Assembly (NCBI RefSeq): GCF_014191355.1 | Contig: NZ_JACHWM010000003.1 | Coordinates: forward strand, 62,001-126,000 | DNA length: 64,000 nt | Source of the DNA: Methylobacterium sp. R2-1 | Lineage (GTDB): Bacteria; Pseudomonadota; Alphaproteobacteria; Rhizobiales; Beijerinckiaceae | Direction of reading: 5' to 3' | Notes under the pieces: generated by a model | Database searches by the model: none | The model's input: the letters and a program-made list of their open reading frames with translations, nothing else | What the model was told of the DNA's origin: nothing | Part shown: one piece after another, positions 33,680 to 42,480 of the stretch | How positions within the stretch are numbered: the first letter of the stretch is position 1 | How the letters are laid out: each line of letters opens with the position of its first letter | Made by a program: the position numbers and the translations under genes

Positions 33680-35881
33680 ATGACCGCCACCGAGAATTTC
33701 CGCTTCGAGACCGATGCCGACGGTATCGCGGTTGCAACCTGGGACATGCCCGGCCGCTCGATGAACGTCATCACGATGGAGGTGATGGCGGAGCTGGAGC
33801 GGATCGTCGACGCGGTCGTCGCCGACGCGGCCATCAAGGGCTGCGTCATCGTCTCCGGCAAGAACAACTTCTCCGGCGGTGCCGACCTCACGATGCTCCA
33901 GGGCCTCGGGGTCGAGTACGAGCGGCTGAAGGCGGCCGAAGGAGAGGAGGTGGCCATGCGCCACTTCTTCGAGGAGTCGCGGCGCCTCAGCCTCGTGTTC
34001 CGCAAGCTCGAGACCTGCGGCAAGCCCTTCGCCGCGGCGGTGCAAGGCCTCTGCCTCGGCGGCGCCTTCGAGCTGGCGCTGGCCTGCCACCACCGGGTGC
34101 TCGCCGACGACGACAAGACCCGCGTCGGCCTGCCCGAGATCAAGGTCGGCCTGTTCCCCGGCGGCGGCGGCACGCAGCGGGTGGCGCGCCTCATGCAGAC
34201 CGGGGACGCGTTGCAGATGCTGTTCAAGGGTGAGCAGATCCGGTCCCTGATGGCCAAGAACATGGGGCTGGCCCACGCCGTCGCCCCGGCCGCGGAGATC
34301 GTCGAGCGGGCGAAAGCCTGGATCCGCGAGGGCGGCTCGGCGGTCGCGCCCTGGGACGTGCCGAAGTTCAAGGCACCCTCCGGCAAGGTCTACTCGCCAG
34401 CCGGCATGATGATCTGGCCTCCGGCCAATGCGATCTACCGCCGCGAGACCCACGACAACTATCCGGCCGCCAAGGCGATCCTGGCCTCGGTCTACGAGGG
34501 CCTGCAACTGCCGATGGATCTCGGCCTCAAGGTCGAGAGCCGCTACTTCGCCCACATCCTGCGCACCAAGGAAGCGCAGGCGATGATCCGGACGCTCTTC
34601 ATCTCCATGGGCGAGATCAACAAGGGTGCCCGCCGGCCCAAGGACGTGGAGCCGACCAAGGTCGGCAAGGTCGGCGTCATCGGCGCCGGCTTCATGGGGG
34701 CGGGCATCGCCTACGTCACGGCGCAGGCCGGGATGGAGGTCGTGCTGATCGACCGCGATCAGGAGGCCGCCGACGCCGGTAAGGCGCATTGCCACAAGCT
34801 CATCACCGGCCAGATCAACCGCGGCAAGGCCAAGACCGCCGACCGCGACGCGCTGCTCGCCCGCATCACCGCGACGCCCGACTATGCCGCGCTCTCCGAC
34901 TGCGACCTCGTGATCGAGGCGGTGTTCGAGGACCCCAAGGTCAAGGCCGAAGTGATCGGCCGGGTCGAGGCGGCGCTGCCTCCACACGCGATCTTCGCCT
35001 CCAACACCTCGACCCTGCCGATCTCAGGGCTCGCCCAGACCTCGAAGCGGCCCGACCAGTTCGTCGGCATCCACTTCTTCTCGCCGGTGGAGAAAATGCT
35101 GCTCGTGGAGATCATCCGCGGCAACCAGACCGGCGACCGCGCCGTCGCAACGGCCCTCGACTACGTGCGCGCGATCAAGAAGACCGGCATCGTCGTCAAC
35201 GATTCCCGCGGCTTCTTCGCCAACCGCTGCGTGCTCGCCTACATCCAGGAGGGCCACAAGATGCTCGCCGAGGGCGTGCCTCCGGCGATGATTGAGAACG
35301 TGGCGCGGATGGCCGGCATGCCGGTCGGCCCGCTCTCGCTCAACGACGAGGTGGCCCTCGATCTCGGCCTCAAGATCATGCGGGCGACCGAGGCGCAGCT
35401 CGGCGAGGGCGCCGTCGATCCGGATCAGAAGCGGCTCCTCGTTGCGATGGTCGAGACGCACGGCCGGCTCGGGCGCAAGAACAAGCGCGGCTTCTACGAC
35501 TACCCCGAGGGCGGCCAGAAGAAGCTCTGGCCGGGGCTCGCCGAGATCCAGCCGAACCGGCTCGATCCCGACAGTCTCGATGTCGACGAGCTGAAGCACC
35601 GCTTCCTCGTGGTGCAGGCGCTGGAGGCCGCCCGCACGATGCAGGAGGGCGTGGTGATCGACCCGCGCGAGGCGGATGTCGGCTCGATCCTCGGCTTCGG
35701 CTTCGCCCCGTTCACGGGCGGTGCGCTCTCCTACATCGACTTCATGGGCGCCAAGGCGTTCGTGGAACTGGCCCGGCGGCTCGAAGCCCGGCACGGCGCC
35801 CGCTTCACGCCACCGGACAATCTACTGGCGCTGGCCGAGGCCGGCGGGCGCTTCTACGACGCGCTGAAGCCGGCGGCGTAA
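33680..35881 (+). CDS. fadB: Fatty-acid oxidation complex alpha subunit (enoyl-CoA hydratase / 3-hydroxyacyl-CoA dehydrogenase)
   Basis: A 733-residue bifunctional protein. The N-terminal crotonase domain has the oxyanion segments NNFSGGADLTML and GLCLGGAFELALACHHR, and the IKVGLFPGGGGTQR catalytic region. The Rossmann fold of the hydroxyacyl-CoA dehydrogenase begins near residue 331 (KVGVIGAGFMGAGIAYV), followed by the catalytic histidine in FVGIHFFSPVEKMLLVEI and two C-terminal 3HCDH domains. The start ATG is preceded by TCGAGG. It completes the beta-oxidation set with the acyl-CoA dehydrogenase and the thiolase. Confidence 0.96.
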   Translation: MTATENFRFETDADGIAVATWDMPGRSMNVITMEVMAELERIVDAVVADAAIKGCVIVSGKNNFSGGADLTMLQGLGVEYERLKAAEGEEVAMRHFFEESRRLSLVFRKLETCGKPFAAAVQGLCLGGAFELALACHHRVLADDDKTRVGLPEIKVGLFPGGGGTQRVARLMQTGDALQMLFKGEQIRSLMAKNMGLAHAVAPAAEIVERAKAWIREGGSAVAPWDVPKFKAPSGKVYSPAGMMIWPPANAIYRRETHDNYPAAKAILASVYEGLQLPMDLGLKVESRYFAHILRTKEAQAMIRTLFISMGEINKGARRPKDVEPTKVGKVGVIGAGFMGAGIAYVTAQAGMEVVLIDRDQEAADAGKAHCHKLITGQINRGKAKTADRDALLARITATPDYAALSDCDLVIEAVFEDPKVKAEVIGRVEAALPPHAIFASNTSTLPISGLAQTSKRPDQFVGIHFFSPVEKMLLVEIIRGNQTGDRAVATALDYVRAIKKTGIVVNDSRGFFANRCVLAYIQEGHKMLAEGVPPAMIENVARMAGMPVGPLSLNDEVALDLGLKIMRATEAQLGEGAVDPDQKRLLVAMVETHGRLGRKNKRGFYDYPEGGQKKLWPGLAEIQPNRLDPDSLDVDELKHRFLVVQALEAARTMQEGVVIDPREADVGSILGFGFAPFTGGALSYIDFMGAKAFVELARRLEARHGARFTPPDNLLALAEAGGRFYDALKPAA

Positions 35882-35891
35882 CCTTCCGGAC

Positions 35892-35912
35892 GCCCTCCCT
35901 TACGGGGAGGGC
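35892..35912 (+). terminator. Stem-loop after fadB
   Basis: GCCCTCCC and GGGAGGGC form a perfect eight-base stem around TTACG, ten bases after the fadB stop. There is no T-run, so termination would be weak; the same CTCCC/GGGAG style recurs in the palindromic repeats of this genome. Confidence 0.5.
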
Positions 35913-35981
35913 TGCCATGCGGAACCGAACAGTTCCGCTCTCGTTCACCGCCCGACCGCAGCGAGCCAACCGGAGTGCCCC

Positions 35982-36146
35982 TTGTCGACTCTCATCAAGA
36001 TCCTGATCGCGTTCTTCCTGCCGCCGATCTCGGTGCTGATGACGAACGGGATCGGGATCCAGTTCCTCTTCAACATCCTGCTCTGCCTGCTCTTCTACCT
36101 GCCGGGCTCGATCCACGCGCTCTACCTGCTGCTGCGTGATCGTTGA
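35982..36146 (+). CDS. YqaE/Pmp3-family small membrane protein
   Basis: A 54-residue protein starting with TTG (LSTLIKILIAFFLPPISVLM), with a CGGAG ribosome site six bases upstream. The two-helix pattern with the FFLPPISV motif and a second helix (FLFNILLCLLFYLPGSIHAL) is that of the Pmp3/YqaE family (UPF0057), small membrane proteins linked to membrane potential and salt or cold stress. The non-ATG start and short length make it easy to miss. It lies between fadB and the DMT-type gene. Confidence 0.85.
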   Translation: MSTLIKILIAFFLPPISVLMTNGIGIQFLFNILLCLLFYLPGSIHALYLLLRDR

Positions 36147-36269
36147 TCCGCTCGTCGCGTTCCGCTGAGCAGCCTGCTCGGCTCCCAGACGATCGCATGA
36201 GCCGGGCCGCTTGAGCGGCCCGGCCGTCGGCAAGCCGGGCGATCGAACGATTGCGGGAGGCCGAAACTG

Positions 36270-36716
36270 ATGCTCAGAATCCTGCTTCCCTCGCTGCTCG
36301 CCCTCGGCGCGGGCATCAGCATCGTCGTCCAGCAGGTGCTGAACACGCGCCTGCGCACGGAGCTCGGATCGGCGGCCTGGGCCGGCTTCGCGAGCTATGC
36401 CGTCGGTCTCGCCTGCATGGTGCTGCTGACCCTGGCTCTGCGGGATCCCCTGCCTTTGGCGAGCGTGGCGGCGCGGGTGCCGTGGTGGGCCTGGAGCGGC
36501 GGTTTCTTCGGCGCGCTCTTCATCGGACTGGCCATCCTCCTCGTGCCGCAGCTCGGCGCTGCGGCCTTCATCGCGCTTCTCGTCGCCGGGCAGATGCTCG
36601 CCTCGGTCGCCTTCGACCATTTCGGCTGGATGGGTCTCGCCCAGCGCCCCCTCGATGGCCTGCGCCTGATCGGCGTCGCCCTGCTGGTCGGTGGCGTGAT
36701 CCTGATCCGGCGCTGA
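36270..36716 (+). CDS. DMT-superfamily YdcZ/DUF606-type membrane protein
   Basis: A 148-residue protein with five hydrophobic helices and the DUF606 pattern: GAGISIVVQQVLNTRLRTEL at the start, then WWAWSGGFFGALFIGLAILLVPQLGAAAF, and a C-terminal GVALLVGGVILIRR. Members are half-size DMT transporters that pair as dimers. The substrate is unknown. The ATG has GGGAGG upstream. It is convergent with the yjbQ gene, whose stop lies just downstream. Confidence 0.85.
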   Translation: MLRILLPSLLALGAGISIVVQQVLNTRLRTELGSAAWAGFASYAVGLACMVLLTLALRDPLPLASVAARVPWWAWSGGFFGALFIGLAILLVPQLGAAAFIALLVAGQMLASVAFDHFGWMGLAQRPLDGLRLIGVALLVGGVILIRR

Positions 36717-36722
36717 GGGGCC

Positions 36723-37205
36723 TCACGCGCCGACCGCGTGCAGCGCGATTTCTCGCCGGTGGCCCCGGTCGCGGTGTTCGATCAGGTAGATGCCCTGCCA
36801 CGTGCCGAGCGCGAGGCGGCCGTCGCGGAGGGGAACGGTGAGACCCGAATCGGTCAGCATCGTGCGAATATGAGCCGGCATGTCGTCCGGCCCCTCCATG
36901 CCGTGGACATACTGCCCGTGGCGGGGCGCGAAGCCGTCGAGCACGGTCATCAGATCGACGCGCACATCCGGGTCGGCGTTTTCCTGGATCGTCAGCGAGG
37001 CCGAGGTATGCCGGCAGAACACGCTGACAAGGCCGGAGCGGATGCCGCTCTCCGCCACGAAGGCCGCCACCGCCTCGGTGATATCCGTGAAGCCCTGGCC
37101 GGGCGTCGCGACCGTGATCCGCGCGCTCGCCTGCCGGCTCACCGCGCCCGCCGAAAAACCTTCGAGCGGCCCGATCTTTCCGGCACTTCTGCCCGCCTGC
37201 CTCAT
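36723..37205 (-). CDS. YjbQ/UPF0047 family protein (secondary thiamine-phosphate synthase)
   Basis: A 160-residue protein of the YjbQ family, some of whose members have weak thiamine-phosphate synthase activity. The family motifs are VSVFCRHTSASLTIQENADPDVR, HGMEGPDDMPAHIRTMLTDS and GTWQGIYLIEHRDRG. An extra 20 or so N-terminal residues (MRQAGRSAGK) precede the conserved core. Its ATG overlaps the stop of the upstream ligase gene (ATGA), so it is translated from the same mRNA as the ligase and nuclease. Confidence 0.92.
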   Translation of the reverse strand: MRQAGRSAGKIGPLEGFSAGAVSRQASARITVATPGQGFTDITEAVAAFVAESGIRSGLVSVFCRHTSASLTIQENADPDVRVDLMTVLDGFAPRHGQYVHGMEGPDDMPAHIRTMLTDSGLTVPLRDGRLALGTWQGIYLIEHRDRGHRREIALHAVGA

Positions 37206-39115
37206 TCCGACGCCTCCATCGCCGCGCCCGGCGCGACCTCGCGCTCGCCGCGGGCCAGAATCCGTTCCAGCACATCGACCCGGTCGGCCTCCGCCGGGGG
37301 CTTGTCCCAGCGGATGCGACTGACCCGGGGGAAGCGCATGGCCACGCCCGACTTGTGCCGCGTCGAGCGCTGCACGCCCTCGAACGCGATCTCCAGCACC
37401 AGCCCGGTCTCGCGGCCGTAGGCGACTTCGCGCACCGGGCCGAAGCGCTTCGTCGTGTGATTGCGGACGTAGCGGTCGAGCTTCTGCAGCTCGGCATCGG
37501 TGAAGCCGTGATAGGCCTTGCCGACCGGCACCAACTCCTCGCCTTCCGCCCCCTCGCGCCAGCAGCCGAAGGTGTAGTCCGAGTAGAACGACGAGCGCTT
37601 CCCGTGGCCGCGCTGGGCGTACATCATCACCGCATCGACCACGTAGGGCTCGCGCTTCCACTTCCACCATGGGCCCTTGGGGCGGCCGGGCAGGTAGGGG
37701 CTGTTGAGGCGCTTGAGCATCACGCCCTCGATCGCGTCGGCATCTGCCCCCGCCCCCGCCGAGGCCGGGTCGGCGCGGGCGGCGGCCACCTCGTCCCAGG
37801 TCGTGAAGGGAACGAGCGGCGAGAGGTCGATGCGGCCATGGTCGAGCCGCCGCACCAGGGCCTCCAACCGGGGCCGGCGCTCGGCGAAGGGCAGCCCACG
37901 CAGATCCTCGCCCTCGGCCGCCAGCACGTCGTAGACGCGGACATGGGCCGGGAACTCGTCGAGCAGCTTGCCCGTCACCGCCTTCCGGTTGAGCCGCTGC
38001 TGGAGCACGTTGAAGCTCTGCACCCGGCCCTCGCGCAGGATCAGCAACTCGCCGTCGAGGGCACCGTTGAAGGTGATCGCATCCATGAGATCGGGGAAGG
38101 CTTCGGAAATGTCCTCACCCGTGCGCGAGTAGACTTTCTGGACCTGCCGGCCCTGGTTGTCGCGGCCGCCCGCGAGCTGGACGCGGATGCCGTCCCATTT
38201 CCACTCGGCGGAGAACGCCTCGGGTTCGAGCGTTTCGAGGTCTTCGAACTCTTCCACCGGGTGCGACAGCATCGGCGGCCGGAACGGGGCCGGGTTGCGG
38301 CTCTCGGGCCGCTCGCCGCGTCCCTCCACCCAGGCGAACAGCTCGGTGTAGGGCGGTTTGAGCCCGTGCCAGACCTCCTCCACCGCATCCGCCTCGTGGC
38401 CGCCGAGCGCGCCGACCGCCGTCTTGGCAAGGCGGGCCGAGACGCCGACCCGCAGGTTGCCGGTGACGAGCTTGAGCAGCGCCCAGCGCCCCGTCTCATC
38501 AAGGGCGTCGAGCCAGTGGGCGAGATGCTGCAGCAACGCGCGCTTAGGGGTGGTGGCGAGGGTTTCCACGACCTCCGCAAGGGTAGGGACCGAAGGAGGT
38601 GGGTTGTTGTGGCCTGGACCGGGGCTGAGAGCATCCCCTCTCCCCGCGCGCGGGGAAAGTTCTCTGCCGACCGCGTCGTCGGCAGAGCGAGCCGGCAAAC
38701 GATGGTGAGGGGGCGGATCCGGAAGAACCTCATCCTTCGAGGCTCCCTCACCGTCGCTACCGCTCGTCGCGCCGACGACAAGGTCGTCGTCGGAGCCCTC
38801 TCCCCGCGTGCGGGGAGAGGGGAACGCGTCTGACGATTCCTCCGGTCCCGGCCAGATCAGCGCCGTGGTCTCGGCGAGATCACCCACGTAGTTGTGCGAG
38901 AGCGCGAACAGCACCGGATCGACCCGCTCCTCCACCAGGGCGCGGATCAGCGCCGGCTTCGCCTCCCGGAAGGTCAATCCGCCGGTCATGGCGGCGAGTG
39001 CCCAGCCGCGCTCCGGGTCGGGCGTGCCGGCAAAAAAGTCCTGCAGCAGGCGCAGCTTGGCGTTGCGGCGCGGCTCGTAGGCGAGGCGATCGAGGAGGTG
39101 GGCGAAGTCGTTCAC
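37202..39115 (-). CDS. ATP-dependent DNA ligase with an in-frame palindromic insert
   Basis: A 637-residue ATP-dependent DNA ligase. The adenylation lysine is in EWKWDGIRVQL (KxDG), followed by SRTGEDISEAFPDLM, DGELLILREG and EGVMLKRLNSPYLPGRPKGPWWKWKREP, and the C-terminal OB-fold. The N-terminal ligase domain begins VNDFAHLLDRLAYEPRRNAK. The GTG start overlaps the stop of the nuclease gene (GTGA). Residues of about 98-160 do not look like ligase and are encoded by a GC-rich palindromic repeat (see repeat entry). Such ligases usually work with the adjacent nuclease in a repair operon that often also has Lhr and PdeM genes; those two are absent here. Confidence 0.92.
   Translation of the reverse strand: MNDFAHLLDRLAYEPRRNAKLRLLQDFFAGTPDPERGWALAAMTGGLTFREAKPALIRALVEERVDPVLFALSHNYVGDLAETTALIWPGPEESSDAFPSPRTRGEGSDDDLVVGATSGSDGEGASKDEVLPDPPPHHRLPARSADDAVGRELSPRAGRGDALSPGPGHNNPPPSVPTLAEVVETLATTPKRALLQHLAHWLDALDETGRWALLKLVTGNLRVGVSARLAKTAVGALGGHEADAVEEVWHGLKPPYTELFAWVEGRGERPESRNPAPFRPPMLSHPVEEFEDLETLEPEAFSAEWKWDGIRVQLAGGRDNQGRQVQKVYSRTGEDISEAFPDLMDAITFNGALDGELLILREGRVQSFNVLQQRLNRKAVTGKLLDEFPAHVRVYDVLAAEGEDLRGLPFAERRPRLEALVRRLDHGRIDLSPLVPFTTWDEVAAARADPASAGAGADADAIEGVMLKRLNSPYLPGRPKGPWWKWKREPYVVDAVMMYAQRGHGKRSSFYSDYTFGCWREGAEGEELVPVGKAYHGFTDAELQKLDRYVRNHTTKRFGPVREVAYGRETGLVLEIAFEGVQRSTRHKSGVAMRFPRVSRIRWDKPPAEADRVDVLERILARGEREVAPGAAMEASE
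38635..38822. repeat. Palindromic repeat element inserted in-frame in the ligase gene
   Basis: About 190 bp made of nested inverted repeats: CTCTCCCCGC... at 38638-38659, CTCTGCCGA/TCGGCAGAG at 38662-38687, GGTGAGGG/CCCTCACC at 38704-38711 and 38745-38752, CGACGAC/GTCGTCG at about 38772-38789, and a 12-bp perfect stem CCCTCTCCCCGC/GCGGGGAGAGGG at 38796-38821. The outer stems are of the REP-like kind common between genes in Rhizobiales. Here it is translated as a low-complexity linker (SPRTRGEG, SPRAGRGD) without breaking the frame. Confidence 0.75.
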
Positions 39116-40170
39116 GCCGAGGCTTCCTCCATCTTCGGATCGTGCCCGGGATCGGGCTCGGCCTCGCCGTCGTCGCCGTAGCCCAGCATGTGCAGCGGCT
39201 TGGCGCGGATGCCGCGCGTGCCGCACCAATGCACCAGCGCGTCCTCCTGCCCGTGCGTCACCCAGACCTCCTCCGCTCCCGTATCGAGGATCGTCCGGCA
39301 CAGGTCCGGCCAGTCGGAATGGTCGGAGATGACGAGGGGCAACTCGACGCCCTTCTGCCGCGCGCGGGCGCGCACCCGCATCCAGCCCGAGGCGAAGGCG
39401 GTGACCGGATCGGGGAATTTTCGCGACCAGAGATCCTGAATTGACGAAGGCGGGCAGAGCACGATGGCGCCATGCAGGTCCTTCCGGTCCGCGGCCACCA
39501 CCTTCGGCGTCTCGCCGAGCGGCACGCCTTCGCGCTTATAGAGCTCGGTCAGTTTCTCCATCGCCCCGTGCAGATGGATCGGCCGATCCCAGCCTTCCTC
39601 GCGCAGCAGCGCCATCACCCGCTGCGCCTTGCCCAGCGCGTAGGCGCCGACGATGTGCGCGCGCTCGGGAAACAGCGTCACCGACTCGATCAGCTTGCGC
39701 ACCTCGCCGCGCGTGTCGGGATGACGAAAGACCGGTAGGCCGAAGGTGGCCTCCGTAATGAACACGTCGCAGGGCACGGTCTCGAACGGGAGGCAGGTCG
39801 GGTCGGGGGCGCGCTTGTAGTCGCCCGAGACGACGATGCGTTGACCCTCGCGCTCGATCGCGATCTGCGCCGAGCCGAGGACGTGCCCGGCGGGGGCAAA
39901 GAACACGATGACGTCACCGATCCGCATCCGCTCAGACAGCCGCGCCTCCTGGCGGGAGGTGCAAAAATCCTCGCCGTAGCGCACCGCCATGATCCGCAGC
40001 GTCTCGGGGGTGGCCAGCACGGTCCCGTGGCCGGCGCGGGCGTGGTCGGCATGGCCGTGCGTGATCAGCGCTCGCTCGACGGGCCGTGTCGGATCGACGT
40101 GGAAGCGCCCGAGCGGACAATAGAGGCCCTCGCGGGTCAGGGTGAGGAGATCGGAGGCGCGCTGCGACAT
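39112..40170 (-). CDS. Ligase-associated metallo-beta-lactamase-fold DNA exonuclease
   Basis: A 352-residue MBL/beta-CASP-type nuclease of the kind that accompanies ATP-dependent DNA ligases in bacterial repair operons. The metal motif is H38-G-H-A-D-H43 (LITHGHADHARAGHG). Further features are APAGHVLGSAQIAIEREG, VVSGDYKRAPDPTC (metal Asp) and the C-terminal VISDHSDW. The start MSQRASDLLTLTREG is the family's usual N-terminus; sixteen earlier codons are ignored. The stop overlaps the ligase start by GTGA. Confidence 0.93.
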   Translation of the reverse strand: MSQRASDLLTLTREGLYCPLGRFHVDPTRPVERALITHGHADHARAGHGTVLATPETLRIMAVRYGEDFCTSRQEARLSERMRIGDVIVFFAPAGHVLGSAQIAIEREGQRIVVSGDYKRAPDPTCLPFETVPCDVFITEATFGLPVFRHPDTRGEVRKLIESVTLFPERAHIVGAYALGKAQRVMALLREEGWDRPIHLHGAMEKLTELYKREGVPLGETPKVVAADRKDLHGAIVLCPPSSIQDLWSRKFPDPVTAFASGWMRVRARARQKGVELPLVISDHSDWPDLCRTILDTGAEEVWVTHGQEDALVHWCGTRGIRAKPLHMLGYGDDGEAEPDPGHDPKMEEASA

Positions 40171-40227
40171 CGGCCGGGATATAGGGCGGATCATTCCGCA
40201 ACACCGACAACCCGCCATCCTGCCGCG

Positions 40228-41250
40228 ATGTCACACCAGCGCTCCTCCGGTGACCTCCTCGCCGACCGCCGCTACGCCTATGCCGAGGCCTGCCTCGCGG
40301 AGGGCGACCCCGAGGCGGCCGCCGAGATGGCGAGCCAAGCGCTCGATCTCGCGCCCGGCTACGCGCCCGCCTGGTTCCTGCTCGGCCGGGCTCGCGAAGC
40401 CATCTTCGAGCGGAGTCGCGACGCGGCCGACCGGCAGGCGGCACTCGCGGCGTTCGAGCGGGCGCTCGGCCTCGACCCGGCGGACGCGCTCGGCAGCCGC
40501 CTGCATCAGGCGGCGCTCGGTGGCGGCGATGCGCTCGCGGCGATCTCGCCGGCCTATGTCCGTGCGCTGTTCGACGGCTATGCCCCGCGCTTCGAGCGGC
40601 ATCTCGTGGATGAACTCGGCTATTGTGGACCGGCGCTGATCGTCGCGGCGCTCGATTCGCTTCCGGGTGCGCCTGCGTCTTGTGCACCGCAACACTTCCC
40701 GAACGTGCTCGATCTCGGCTGCGGCACCGGCTTGATGGGGCAGGCGCTCGCGGGCCGGGTCGGGCGTCTAGCGGGATGCGACCTCTCCCCCGCCATGCTC
40801 GCGCTGGCCGGCCGCACCGGACTCTACCAGCGTCTCGTCGAGGCCGATCTCGTCACCTTTCTCGCGGACGAACCGGAAGCCTCGGCCGACCTGATCGTGG
40901 CGGCCGACGTCTTCATCTACCTGGGAGATCTTGCAGCAGCGCTGGCGGGAATGGCCCGCGCGCTGCGGCCCGGAGGGGCCGCCGTCTTCACCGTCCAGTC
41001 GCCGCAGGGCGGGGAAATGGGTGCCGTGCTCGGCGCCGACGGGCGCTACGCCCATGCCGACGCCTACCTGAGGACCGAGGTGCAACGGGCCGGTCTGATC
41101 ATCACCGAGATGCGTCCGGCCGCTATCCGGCGCCAGAAGAGAATAGACGTGCCAGGGCGGATCTTAATCCTGCACAAACACTTGATCGGAGCTCATGAAA
41201 TGGATGCAACCGAAGAGCCGTCATACCGTTGTGCTGCGGAGCAAAACTAG
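40228..41250 (+). CDS. TPR-containing SAM-dependent methyltransferase
   Basis: A 340-residue protein. Residues 10-110 form TPR-like helical repeats (AYAEACLAEGDPEAAAEMAS; AAFERALGLDPADALG). The C-terminal half is a class I methyltransferase with motif I at about 160-171 (VLDLGCGTGLMG), then LAGCDLSPAMLALA and ADVFIYLGDL. The central SPAYVRALFDGYAPRFERHL matches the family of predicted TPR-methyltransferases found in alphaproteobacteria. The substrate is unknown. It is divergent from the nuclease gene, and the next gene starts eight bases after its stop. Confidence 0.9.
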   Translation: MSHQRSSGDLLADRRYAYAEACLAEGDPEAAAEMASQALDLAPGYAPAWFLLGRAREAIFERSRDAADRQAALAAFERALGLDPADALGSRLHQAALGGGDALAAISPAYVRALFDGYAPRFERHLVDELGYCGPALIVAALDSLPGAPASCAPQHFPNVLDLGCGTGLMGQALAGRVGRLAGCDLSPAMLALAGRTGLYQRLVEADLVTFLADEPEASADLIVAADVFIYLGDLAAALAGMARALRPGGAAVFTVQSPQGGEMGAVLGADGRYAHADAYLRTEVQRAGLIITEMRPAAIRRQKRIDVPGRILILHKHLIGAHEMDATEEPSYRCAAEQN

Positions 41251-41258
41251 GGGAACCG

Positions 41259-42017
41259 ATGGCTGACGAGTCGAACAAGGCCTTTCCAGCAAGTCCAATG
41301 ACGCGGGTGCCCTTTGCCCTTATGCTAGCCAGCACCGCGGGCGCGGCCGACTCGATCGGCTTCCTCGAATTCTCTCAGCTCTTCATGTCGTTCATGAGCG
41401 GCAACACCACGCGCTTCGGTGTGGCCGTGTCCGGCTTCGATTGGGACGGAACCACGCGCTTTGCCAGCGTGATCGCCCTGTTCTGCTTCGGCGCCTTCAT
41501 CGGCACCTTGATCGCGGCCTGGTCCGGCCGATTCCGGCTCTCGGTGCTGCTCATCATCCAGGCGGTTTTGTTCGCCATCGGCCTGCTCGTTCCTTTCGGC
41601 ACGACGGCATTTCCGCTTCATGCCTACCCGATCGTGCTGGCGCTCGGCATCCAGAACGCGACGCTTCAGGACGAGGCGGGCCGCAGCCTCGCCATCACCT
41701 ACGTCACCGGAACGGTGGTGCGCTTCGGCGCAGGTGTCGCCAACCTGATCCTGCACAAGCCGGCCCCGTCCTTCTGGCTGCAGGCGCCGCTCTGGGGCGC
41801 GCTCAGCACCGGCGCCGTCGTCGGCGGCTTCCTTCACGGATGGTTCGGCGAGCGGGCCTTCCTGTTTCCGGCCGGCCTTGCCGCCCTGTTGGCTGTGGTC
41901 TCGCTCGTCCTGACGATCCTGCTCAAGGACACGCATTACGTTTCGGGTATCGCGGCCCCGCAGCCCGACGCGCATCCGGAGGCGAAACCGACGGCGGTCG
42001 CTCCCGCGGCCGGCTGA
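41259..42017 (+). CDS. DUF1275 (YoaK) family membrane protein
   Basis: A 252-residue polytopic membrane protein. The family signature AGAADSIGFLEF followed by FMSFMSGNTTRFGVAVSG is at residues of about 26-60, and VLALGIQNATLQDEAGRSLA near 140 is the second conserved stretch. About six helices are visible. The function is unknown; some relatives are linked to transport. The start ATG (MADESNKAFP) has AGGGGA upstream. It is probably co-transcribed with the methyltransferase. Confidence 0.88.
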   Translation: MADESNKAFPASPMTRVPFALMLASTAGAADSIGFLEFSQLFMSFMSGNTTRFGVAVSGFDWDGTTRFASVIALFCFGAFIGTLIAAWSGRFRLSVLLIIQAVLFAIGLLVPFGTTAFPLHAYPIVLALGIQNATLQDEAGRSLAITYVTGTVVRFGAGVANLILHKPAPSFWLQAPLWGALSTGAVVGGFLHGWFGERAFLFPAGLAALLAVVSLVLTILLKDTHYVSGIAAPQPDAHPEAKPTAVAPAAG

Positions 42018-42022
42018 CGTCG

Positions 42023-42448
42023 TCATCCATCGTCGCCAGGGCCGCCGCGCAGCCGCTTGACGCCGCTGCGGTGGCTCTTCTCGTCGAGGCGCCGCTTCTT
42101 CGAGGCCAAGGTCGGCCGCGTAGCGCGGCGCGGCGTCGGCGGCACCGCGGCTTCCGCGACCAGCGCCGCGAGCCGCTCGCGGGCATCCGCCCGGTTGCGC
42201 TCCTGCGTGCGGAAGCGCTGGGCGGTGATGATGAGCACACCCTCCCCCGTCAGGCGGCGGCCGGCGAGCCGCATCAGCCGCACCGCCACGGCATCGGGCA
42301 GGCTGCGCGAGCGGCGTACGTCGAATCGCAGCTGCACCGCGGTCGAGAGCTTGTTGACGTTCTGCCCGCCCGGACCCGAGGCACGCACGAAGCTCTCCTC
42401 GATCTCGGCCTCGTCGATCGCGATCTGCGGCGTGCAGTGGAGTGCCAC
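42023..42448 (-). CDS. arfB: Alternative ribosome-rescue peptidyl-tRNA hydrolase ArfB
   Basis: A 141-residue protein that frees peptides from stalled ribosomes lacking a stop codon. The catalytic GGQ is at 27-29 (ASGPGGQNVNKLSTAVQLRF), as in release factors. The C-terminal tail is basic (RPTLASKKRRLDEKSHRSGVKRLRG) and fits the mRNA entry channel. It is convergent with the DUF1275 gene and follows bolA on the same strand. Confidence 0.95.
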   Translation of the reverse strand: MALHCTPQIAIDEAEIEESFVRASGPGGQNVNKLSTAVQLRFDVRRSRSLPDAVAVRLMRLAGRRLTGEGVLIITAQRFRTQERNRADARERLAALVAEAAVPPTPRRATRPTLASKKRRLDEKSHRSGVKRLRGGPGDDG

Positions 42449-42480
42449 GACCGTCGCCCTCCCCTGTCCGCGGCCCGGCC

